Shown here: positions 1 through 7,434 of the stretch, one piece after another
Layout: each line of letters opens with the position of its first letter
Position numbering within the stretch: the first letter of the stretch is position 1
NCBI GenBank assembly: GCA_049999725.1
Contig: JBNGIS010020250.1
Span: 1 to 22,111 of the forward strand
DNA from: Haplomitrium mnioides
Lineage: Eukaryota > Marchantiophyta > Haplomitriopsida > Calobryales
DNA length: 22,111 nt
Reading direction: 5' to 3'
Notes under the pieces: model-generated
The model's database searches: none
Seen by the model: only the letters and a program-made list of their open reading frames with translations
Told to the model about the DNA's origin: nothing
Made by a program: the position numbers and the translations under genes

Positions 1-203
1 CTCCCGTACTTCTCTGGATTCTTCCTTGATTGTGGCTGGATCCTTTCTTCTGATCTCCCTCTCACATCTGCTTGATTGCTCTTGCTCCCCCTTGTCAGCC
101 CTGCCTCTGTCCCGTTCCTGCAAGTCCCTTTGATCCCCCTGCTAGCCTTCTTACCTGACTCCTCTGGGTTCCACAGGGCTCCCCCTTGGCTTGCAGGATT
201 CAT
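1..203 (-). other. Open frame running off the left edge, unrecognised
   Basis: On the minus strand an ATG at 203-201 opens a frame that has no stop up to the window edge, about 67 codons. The product would be hydrophilic and rich in Gly, Lys, Arg, Ser, Asn and Gln (it begins MNPASQGGALWNPEESGKK). I do not recognise the family. It lies directly behind a pyrimidine-rich tract ending in AG, so it could be an exon of the additional gypsy ORF or of something further left. It may equally be a chance open frame in G-rich sequence. Confidence 0.2.
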
Positions 204-208
204 GACAT

Positions 209-267
209 CTACAAGGAAAGGTAGAAAAGAAAGGAAGAGAAGGCAAAGGGGAAAGAGGAGAAAGGTG
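209..267 (-). promoter_or_regulatory. Candidate 3' splice site with long polypyrimidine tract
   Basis: Read on the minus strand, about 57 bases that are mostly C and T end in CCTTGTAG, with the AG at 210-209. This is the usual layout of a plant 3' splice acceptor, and an open frame follows at once. No matching donor is certain. Alternatively it is just a purine tract on the plus strand, perhaps near a retroelement polypurine tract. Confidence 0.25.
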
Positions 268-406
268 CAAGGTTGGCATAACAACAATAAAACAATAAAA
301 TACACTAAAACACAACAGGCTAACACAAACTGAAGGAATCCACCAGGCTTGGAAACTCCGAATTCACAAAAAATGAAAAAACTCATACACACCCGACCGA
401 CATAAG

Positions 407-1578
407 AACATCTTCCCAATTTGCTCTGAGAACATCATTTGTCAACAAATCAATCATTTCAATAGCCTGGCCTCCATCTTCCCTCCAACATGCAATTGGA
501 TTCCCCAAGGACCTTTTCTACTTGGAAAAATTATTGGCTCCGTTCTCTCCTTTGAAACCCAAACTTGCTGTTGCTACATCCTTGCCCTCTTAGTCATTCA
601 AGAGTATGGCTTATTAACTTTTTGTACCTCTACCTCCTCTCCAAAATTCGGGTTAGTAGATAGCATTGTCCACTAACTCTTGCCTGCCTTACTCGGGACC
701 CCTTCTATCTGAATTATTTCTTCTAAAATTCTTCTAAAATTCTTCTTAATTGCCCACATCTCATCATTAGTACATAACTTATGAGCCTCCAACTGGTATA
801 ATAAAAACAGCCCAAACCAAATAACATGGTTTCTCGCCCATGATAACTCGCAATATCTCAACACTCAACTTTTAATAAACTCCACCACTCCCTTAGTGTG
901 GCCTCTCTAGACATTCAAAAGAAAAATCAGATTTTCCCTCGACACATATCAAAATTTTGGCTGGAATAATACATGAACCCAAAGTTGAATAAACTCCTGC
1001 AACAATCGCTCTCAAATTTCTAGGATTTTATGCCCATCATTTGTCATTGTCATATTCGGCACCAGATAAGCCAAATGCTCATCTCCTTGCAACATCTTCT
1101 CTCAAAACTTTTCTTCAGACAACCCATAAACCTTCTTCATTGACGCTTCTATAAATTCCATTGACGTCTTCCAAATCAGAATCATGATATCCACATCTTG
1201 CATTTATTTGAATGATTTCTACTCTTTGAAATATTTGGGACACGTTGAGTTTCCTTATCTTGCTATAGAATCACGATAGTCCTCTCTGTTGCAGACATTT
1301 CAGCAGATTATATAAAGTTTTGGGAAATGGAAAATCGACCCTTTTGGTGTTTCAGAAATCCCATCGGTCTTTCCTATTTCAAATTATCTCACATGCTCAA
1401 TCTCCACCACACTTTTGGCTTCTTCGTCTTATTCTAAATTTCTCAAAACAATGTTATCTTCCTCTCTGACCTTCATGATGCAATAACTGTGCCATTTTGT
1501 CCTCTCAACATCATTTCTTAACAAAGCGCGAAGATTGAACTTTACATTTTTCTTGGTCACTAGCACACTCTTTCTCAT
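407..1578 (-). pseudogene. Additional ORF downstream of gypsy pol, plant-transposon-type protein, broken
   Basis: This is a degenerate ORF on the same strand as the gypsy pol, starting at an ATG at 1578-1576, about 340 bp after the integrase stop. It is paralogous to the protein of the nested 4.1-kb element. TNDG (1044-1033), RGHTKG (906-889) and GVPSK (702-688) lie 138 and 204 nt apart, exactly as at 7933, 8071 and 8275 on the plus strand. A MIDL block near 457 matches 8521 with a 1-nt offset, so a frameshift lies between. Many in-frame stops occur, and some fit C-to-T decay (TAG where the paralog region suggests Trp, TGA for Arg). The longest clean piece is 864-673. The layout (pol followed by a third ORF) and the residue pattern resemble Athila-type ORFs and the 'putative plant transposon protein' domain (PF20167-like). 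That family name is inference; the paralogy is seen directly. Confidence 0.7.
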
Positions 1579-1918
1579 AATGATTTCTCAATGGCAAATT
1601 TACCTAGAATTTCAATGGTGAAATAGTCTAATTCTGATTTATCATATTGGATTCCGATATATTTTTGATACACCCCATTTGGAACCATCTCCCCGATGAC
1701 TAACTTTCAGACTTCCAAAGTTCATCTTCCCAACTTTGTTTCAAAAATTGACTTCTGATTCCATTTGCTTAGATCCAAATCATCAAATAAGCAAGTTTTC
1801 ATACTCTCTTCATCCTATTTGCTTAATTTCATTCATTTTTTTTTTTTTCTGAAAAATAGCATGGAATAACGATTTCCATTGCTGTCCTTTCGAAAACCTC
1901 CTCACATATTCCCCCTAT
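1579..1918 (-). other. Spacer between gypsy integrase and additional ORF
   Basis: About 340 bp with no convincing coding signal, containing a run of 13 T (plus strand) around 1836-1848. No LTR-like boundary is visible, which is why I place the additional ORF inside the same element as the integrase. A short open stretch around 1560-1660 is unassigned. Confidence 0.4.
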
Positions 1919-2493
1919 CTATTGTGCAATGTACTTGCAAGCATCCTCCTTGGGGTAATATTTCTTTAGTTGATAGCCATTAACTTGACTAGGCAACAAT
2001 TCTCCTTCCAACGTACGTAACTCCATTGATCGATTCTCATGCACTTGAAGTACTCAATAAGTAACTTCCCATCTTGTATGGAGCTTCCTAAGAAACAACT
2101 TATATCAAGAATCATAGACCAATACCAAGTCTTCTTCTTTCACTATTAATGATCTTATATTCTGATTATGTCTCCATTTCTAGTGCCACTCAATCTCTTC
2201 ATTCTTCTCCAGATTAACCATAATTTCTTCTTCTAACCACATAATATCTTGAGTTATCTACCAAACACTTTCTTCAACTGACTATCGCTCTGTGATTTGA
2301 ATCTGTAATGTTGGAACAAGTAGCTCAATTGACATAATCGCATGTATTTCATAAACCAAGAAATAAGGTGTCTTCTACATTGAAATCTACTTTGTCGTGT
2401 GATAAGCTTATAATGCTACTGAGACCTTCTTGTCCCATGAAATTTTATCACATGATGCAATTCTATTGAGAATTTGGCAAAGAATTCGGTTAA
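1919..2493 (-). pseudogene. Ty3/gypsy integrase C-terminal part, split from its core by the copia insertion
   Basis: The minus-strand translation from 2493 continues the integrase whose core lies at 14,930-14,476. It shows the post-catalytic helix with WDKK and an AL-AY block. Next come a PTLQI segment and a DLVLVYDS motif typical of the gypsy integrase C-terminal SH3-like domain. A run ending KKYYPKEDACKY follows, before a stop at 1921-1919. Several stops and frameshifts interrupt it. Removing the copia element and one target copy brings the two halves back next to each other at the right place in the protein. Integrase inserts the element's cDNA into the host chromosome; this copy cannot be functional. 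No chromodomain was seen. Confidence 0.75.
2489..2493. repeat. Target-site duplication of the copia element, left copy
   Basis: GTTAA stands directly before the TG of the 5' LTR, and GCTAA stands directly after the CA of the 3' LTR (14,476-14,480). Five base pairs is the normal copia duplication, with one substitution since insertion. The surrounding gypsy integrase reading supports the same junction. Confidence 0.8.
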
Positions 2494-2755
2494 TGTTAGG
2501 ATACATAGAGTAACATGATAGTAAGATTAGATGATGTTTCCTAATCTAGGTTTAAGCTACTAATCTATAATTAGTAACTACATTAGTTTAACACTAACCT
2601 AGGATTAAGGTAACAAACATATCATTGTATTATTCATGTTTATGATATGATATGAGATTGAGAGAGGAGAAGAAAAAAAGGAAGCATTTCTACACACACA
2701 TGCTATGAGCTAATGAGCGTTATTGTTGAGTACCTATTGTATGCATTATCCAACA
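2494..2755 (+). repeat. 5' LTR of the copia element
   Basis: A 262-bp repeat starting TGTTAGGATA and ending ATTATCCAACA, matched along its whole length by 14216-14475. By hand I count about 15 substitutions and one 2-bp indel (a CA unit) between the two copies. The ends form the short inverted repeat TGTT...AACA. The sequence is AT-rich with no clear TATA-box call. Confidence 0.93.
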
Positions 2756-2775
2756 CATTATCAGCACCTTGCTCT
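2756..2775 (+). other. Possible primer-binding site of the copia element
   Basis: The bases after the 5' LTR read CATTATCAGCACC. The TATCAG core fits complementarity to the 3' end of initiator methionine tRNA used by many plant copia elements, but the flanking match is poor. It is placed mainly by position and may be eroded. Confidence 0.35.
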
Positions 2776-3699
2776 TGCCGATTATATATAATTTTTAAAA
2801 AAATTCTATCATTTTTCTATAATTTATAAGTTTTTTTCTATAAGAAAAAAAATTCAAATTTGATACCTTGAATACTCTATGAGTTATATTTAATATACTA
2901 TTTATGTTATTTCTTTTTATTTTTCCTTTTCCACTACTCAGATCTCTTATTTTCATAAATTAAATATTTTATAATATTATATTATATTATGTTTAAGAGA
3001 GATGAATCTATGAAGAGCAGATGAAGATTTGAAAAATTTTGAAATTGAGGGCAAAATTGGAGTCGCCCAAGGCAAGACTTGAGGTCACCCAACAATTGCG
3101 CTTGTATGCCAATTAGAATCACGACAAATGATGCAGGATTGAATCGAGGCTCCTTCAGATTACATTTTTTGAAATTTTCAAGATTGTTCACCGTTTTCAA
3201 CAAATTTTTGATTGAATTGAGCAAGATGATGTGCAAAATTTGATTTTGAATAGATTGCAACTCAAATCATCAGATTTTGTGAAGAATTTAGTGAGCACTT
3301 CTCACATTTCAAATGACTAAAATTGTGAGAAAATTATAGTCACGATCTTCAAGAGTGGCGGAATATTGACATATCGGCATTTTGGCGATGATAAGTTTTG
3401 CTTCAAAAGGATATATATGAGATGAAGCATTGATGTATCATCATTTCACGTTCTTTGAAACTAGAAAATTCAAACTTAAAGAAAGTTCAAAACTTTGACA
3501 TTTCTAAAAGTTCCAAAAGGAAGGAGGCTATTCAGTGGAGAAATAAGGACAAATCATTGTTTTGACACCACTTTGCAAAAGTTTGAAAGGGTGCAAATTG
3601 GAAAGTTCGAAAAGTTTCTAAAGGCTTCTCAGAACTTTGACAAATCACCTTTTCGGCGAAAGTTCGACACGACTTTTCAGTAAAAGTTAAAAGTTCAAA

Positions 3700-3915
3700 G
3701 CTATCTCTTCAATAGCGTATGTGTGTTTTATCACCATTTCAGAAATTTTATTATTAATTTATTGAAAGTTTGAAATGAGTTTGCCGAGACGAACTGAAAG
3801 TTCTAAAGTTCAAATGGCTTTTTGTGCGGCGTAACTGCAACTTATCTTCATTTTGGAAATTTTATTTTTAAATATTGAAAGTTTGACGGTGTGTTTTGGG
3901 TGAATCCGGAAAGTT
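3700..3915 (+). repeat. Imperfect tandem repeat, about 115-120 bp period
   Basis: Two neighbouring blocks share the same order of words. Each has a GCGTA word, then CATTT, a GGAAATTTTATT or AGAAATTTTATT run, a T/A-rich step, and ATTGAAAGTTTGA. The blocks start near 3,715 and 3,833. The AAAGTTC words continue upstream to about 3,460. This suggests an old local duplication in the copia leader. Confidence 0.5.
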
Positions 3916-3938
3916 TGAAAGGGCTTGAAGGGTTATCA

Positions 3939-3960
3939 AAATAGCAATATATTGCTATTT
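3939..3960. repeat. Perfect 22-bp palindrome
   Basis: AAATAGCAATATATTGCTATTT equals its own reverse complement over all 22 bases, and pairing stops on both sides (A at 3938 against C at 3961). It could form a cruciform or a hairpin in RNA, but the loop would have to open the AT centre. No function is known. Confidence 0.8.
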
Positions 3961-5610
3961 CAGCAATGTGAAGGAAAAAAGAGAAAAATTATAAAACTAT
4001 CCTAGCTTGGAGGGGAAGCCACCCCTTGTTTATTTTTCTAACTAATCAGATCCTGCCATGTGTCAGAAGCCCGTTGGAGATGTTAGAGCCAAACCCCACC
4101 CCTAGATGCAGGGAGTGAGGGGGTCTTCTTACTAGTAACCGTTGAAGGGGTTACGTGTGAGGCCTTCTTATAGATCTATAGGTTTTTGTGGGTTTGCTCA
4201 TGGGACAATTCAGAAGTCCTTGTTGATGCGACCACAACCTTGGTAATGGAGTTGACTACCGGAGCTACAAGTTTCATTCTAAGTCTATTTAATCAACCGA
4301 AGCAATAGAATTGAGCCCAAGCCTACACTAAGTCCACCGAACTTATATTAAGTATCTTCCGAAGCACAAAAAATCTCTCGAACCTAAATTGGCTACCGAA
4401 CCTACTAGTTCAAAGAGGAAGGGAGTTTTGCTTCTAGAAATTGAGTTTTGTACATCCTACTTGATATATTTATCAAATTTGAGCATACAGAAAGAATCAC
4501 ATGCTCCAGACAAACATTTCAAGCTTTCATTTGCACATTTTGGTGAAGAATTGGATACACATTATACTATGAATTTTCTGATTCTGTGAAATAGAATACC
4601 ATAACACTTATGTTATGATCTTAAGTATTTCTGTACATGGAATTCGACACACATAAGTTATTTGGAGTTTGATACAACCAGAACTCTTTTCTGGGATCTG
4701 GAATTGAACAATCTAACTTTGATCTATCATTCATATTCGATCAACTCCTACTTAACATACAGACTAGCTCCATTTCATTCAATTGACCATTTGTGGATTA
4801 TTGATACTATCTATCTATCTGATTGGAGTCATACTACATCATATAGCTGTTCAAAACAAGGCTATATACCTGTACTACCAGCTCATATTATGAAATGCTC
4901 TATTTTTACAGAGATAGAAATCCTGATACTGAGACCAAAATAGCAAGAAGCATATAAGATTTTGAGATAAACTTGATAATCTGATATTTTAAAATACCTA
5001 TATTCTACTCTCTATTAATCCATAAACTTGAGAATAGGTGATTGTAATGTTCGGAATATAGAATCTGCCATACTGATTCTATAAGTGGCATAGAAGTTCA
5101 AACTGATTAGTTGGCTCATAGTTTTGACCAGAATTGAGCATGCTAGAAGCCACAACTAATCCATAGTGTTTATAGCTATCTATTTGACCACATCAGCTAT
5201 CAATCTCAATATTTTATTAGAGCTACAAGTTCAATATTTCTGGTTCAGCAGTACATGACCTGGTTACACTTTTTGGAAATCTTCTCAAATTTCAGCAGCC
5301 TGCTGCTGCTTGGAGAATACAATTCATTACATCAAACTTGGTTGGTGACATTTGGACTACTACAAGAGCTTGCACCAACATTCAGTTTGACATATACAGA
5401 GTCAACTCCTTGCCTACTGCAAGAAGAAGACGGAAGCCATTTTCATAATAACTCTGTTATCACTTTCTATTATAGAATTGTAAAATTCAAATAACAGGAA
5501 AAACTAAAAGTATTCTACTTTTATAAATCAGAACTTTGTTAGCTCATAATAATACAAAATATTTTCAGTTTTCTTTTTCTTCAATTTAGTACAAACCTGT
5601 AGTCTAAAGG

Positions 5611-6464
5611 ATGGAAAAATTAAGTTTCAAGAGTCTGACCATAGAAGGGGACAACTATCTCTCATGGTCACTTGATGTTGCAGCACACCTTGTTTCCAAG
5701 GGATTGGAGACAATTATTCTCACTGATGAGGATATAAATGCTCAGAAAAAAGCACAAGCTTTAGTGTTCTTGAGACACCATCCATCTGATCCTTTGAAAT
5801 TACAATACTTGAATGAGAGTAATCCAAGACTCTTATGGGACACTTTGAAAGAATGTTTTAAAGCGAGGCATGATTGGGTTAACTTGAGGGTTCAAGATTT
5901 CACATCCATATCTAAATACAATTGTGAACTCTTCAGAATTATCAATCAAGTAACTTTATGTGGTCACCCAGTTTCAAAAAAGTAGTAGATAGAAAAGACT
6001 TTATCCACTTTTCATCCTTCAAACATGATCCTGTCTAGATAGTACAAGAATATGAATTTTAGAAGGTATTTTGAATTGATTGCATATCTTCTACTAGCAG
6101 AAAAGCACCAAGATTTGTTATTGAAGAACTCTAAGACAAGATCTCCTGGGACTATGCCTATTACTCAGTCACCTAAAGTGCATTTCAATAAATCACTCAG
6201 TAACAGAGAATAGCCAAGACATAGAGCCATATTTGGTTCTAATAGGTAGACCTCAAATAGGGGAAAAGCCCAATGATTGGTGTGTATAATAAGCAATTCA
6301 GGGGGAGAGGCAGAGCTAGGGGATCTGCTGGAAAGTTTTAGCCAAGGGGACAAAGAGGTGGAAGACCTCAAAATAGAGGAAGAAATGAGCCCTCTTTCAG
6401 CAATACAAGAGGCTCACTAAGATGTACCAGATGTGGTACTCTGGGCCATGTTCAGAAAATGTGC
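5611..6464 (+). pseudogene. Copia gag, broken, with zinc knuckle
   Basis: The capsid/nucleocapsid protein packages the element RNA in cytoplasmic particles. The frame opens at 5611 after an AG-rich context. It begins MEKLSFKSLTIEGDNYLSW, whose Tyr/Leu/Ser-Trp pattern fits the copia gag UBN2-type domain, and continues with the LLWDTLK block. A double stop at 5983-5988 ends the first 124 codons, but gag-like sequence resumes in the same frame up to about 6,190 (with a TLSTFHPSN block). A frameshift leads to an Arg/Gly-rich stretch (about 6,285-6,420) and a zinc knuckle of form C-X2-C-X4-H-X4-C at 6423-6464 in another frame. At least three stops and one frameshift make it a pseudogene. Confidence 0.85.
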
Positions 6465-6658
6465 AGAATTCTAGCACATCTGGTGGCACTATATGCACAA
6501 AACCATAGTAAACATAACAATACAGAGAACCATGGTGTGTTCTTGGAACAAACTGACACTTTAAGTGACTATATCCATAAATATGATGATCTGGCTATTT
6601 CAGATAATCATATGTTTCTCAAGGCAAGCTCGTCCTACGACCAGCGATATCCAAGATT
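6465..6658 (+). pseudogene. Copia remnant between zinc knuckle and integrase; protease not found
   Basis: Only about 195 bp separate the zinc knuckle from the integrase core. In intact copia polyproteins this interval holds the aspartic protease (D-S/T-G) and the GAG-pre-integrase zinc-binding segment, several hundred bases in all. Neither motif is visible. The frame continues from the knuckle to a stop at 6660-6662 with no recognised domain. A deletion is the simplest reading. Confidence 0.5.
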
Positions 6659-7041
6659 ATGATGGATATACCTAAGTTCCTTAAGCGCTTACACGCAGAT
6701 GTGTGTGGTTCTATTGACCCACCAAGTGGACCTTTTCAGTACTTCTTGGTGATAATCTGCGTGTCATCAGAATGGTCACAAGTCTCGTTACTCTCTACCC
6801 AAAACTTGGTCTTCCCTTAGATACTGGCACATATTCTGAAATTGAAAGCTCAATTTCCAGAAAATCTAGTAAGGGTCCTAAGGGTTGACAATGCGATGGA
6901 GTTTACATCTAAGATTTTTGATGAATTTTGTATGACTACGAGTATAGATAGCCAATACTTTGTGGCTCACGTCCATTTTCAAAATGGCATAGCCAAAAGA
7001 GTTATATGCAGCTTACAAATGATAGCTAGGCCTATGCTCAT
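6659..7041 (+). pseudogene. Copia integrase core, N-terminal part, truncated by nested insertion
   Basis: One frame from 6659 reads through the catalytic core, with one stop near 6,821. The first catalytic Asp lies in HADVCG and the second in LRVDNAMEF. The conserved HVH-QNG block follows, but the third catalytic position, normally Glu in the NGxAE motif, is Lys (AAA at 6995-6997). The coding sequence stops after the RPML block at 7041, where the 4.1-kb element is inserted, and continues at 11,171. The open frame 6842-7147 runs across the border, so its last 35 or so codons belong to the inserted element and not to the integrase. Confidence 0.85.
7037..7041. repeat. Target-site duplication of the nested 4.1-kb element, left copy
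   Basis: CTCAT at 7037-7041 is repeated exactly at 11,171-11,175. With one copy removed, the integrase frame runs on without an indel from RPML to the TRLPVSA block downstream, so the duplication is supported by the interrupted gene as well as by its sequence. Confidence 0.85.
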
Positions 7042-7434
7042 TGTGACGCAGAGTTCCGTAGGATTATTCGGAAATGAGCCTATTTGGAAAAATTTAAAGC
7101 AAAAGGAGCTTGCAGAGAGCTTCAGAGAAGAGAAAAATTGGGGATAATTCATCCTTGGGAGTCTGTAGAAGATGAGAAGTCAGAATCGAATGTCAGATCA
7201 GCGGAAAGTCCTTTGGATTATTGAAAATTCTTTTCCGAAGTGGTTTTTAGGAATAGTACCAAAAGGCGGAGTCGGAAGGCAATCCAAAAAAGGGCTTCGG
7301 AAGAGCCAACGGTCGGGTAAGTGTCCGATGTCGGTTTTGGGAGGGCGCTGTCTGCTGGTTTTTATGAAAAGAGGGTTGTTAAATGGTTTCCCAAAAGTTT
7401 GAATTGGTTGTTTGTTTTATCAAACAAGGTAGCC
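7042..7434 (+). other. 5' non-coding part of the nested element
   Basis: These 393 bp precede the ORF. If an LTR exists it must lie here, but no second copy was recognised near the right end. Several TTCGGAA/TTCCGAAG words are present (near 7,067, 7,230 and 7,296). No TATA box or primer-binding site was identified. Confidence 0.4.

Larger units (their letters stand above)
1..2493 (-). mobile_element. Ty3/gypsy element, 3' part (left of the copia insertion)
   Basis: This is the downstream half of the minus-strand gypsy element: integrase C-terminus, spacer and additional ORF. The element probably runs past the left edge, because no 3' LTR, polypurine tract or target duplication can be recognised here. 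The left boundary is therefore the window edge and not an observed end. The other half is at 14,476 to about 20,145. Confidence 0.6.
2776..5610 (+). other. Very long non-coding leader of the copia element
   Basis: These 2.8 kb between the LTR and gag hold no recognisable protein; the short open frames inside show no family motifs. In order there is an AT-rich stretch (2,780-3,000), a stretch dense in AAAGTT/GAAAGT words with an imperfect repeat of about 120 bp (3,460-3,930), a 22-bp perfect palindrome (3,939-3,960), several CCGA-type short words (4,240-4,410), then AT-rich sequence up to the gag start. A further nested insertion is possible, but I saw no clear boundaries. Confidence 0.5.

Noticed and set aside
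76-333. 85-codon plus-strand frame at the left edge
   Set aside because: Low-complexity hydrophobic start and a basic tail produced by pyrimidine- and purine-rich DNA; no family motif, and the minus-strand reading fits the context better.
2982-3260. 92-codon minus-strand frame in the copia leader
   Set aside because: Composition follows AT-rich DNA, no motif, and it is antisense to the leader without support.
4389-5494. Three plus-strand frames of 66-93 codons before copia gag
   Set aside because: No recognisable domain and no continuity between them; they look like chance frames in AT-rich leader DNA.
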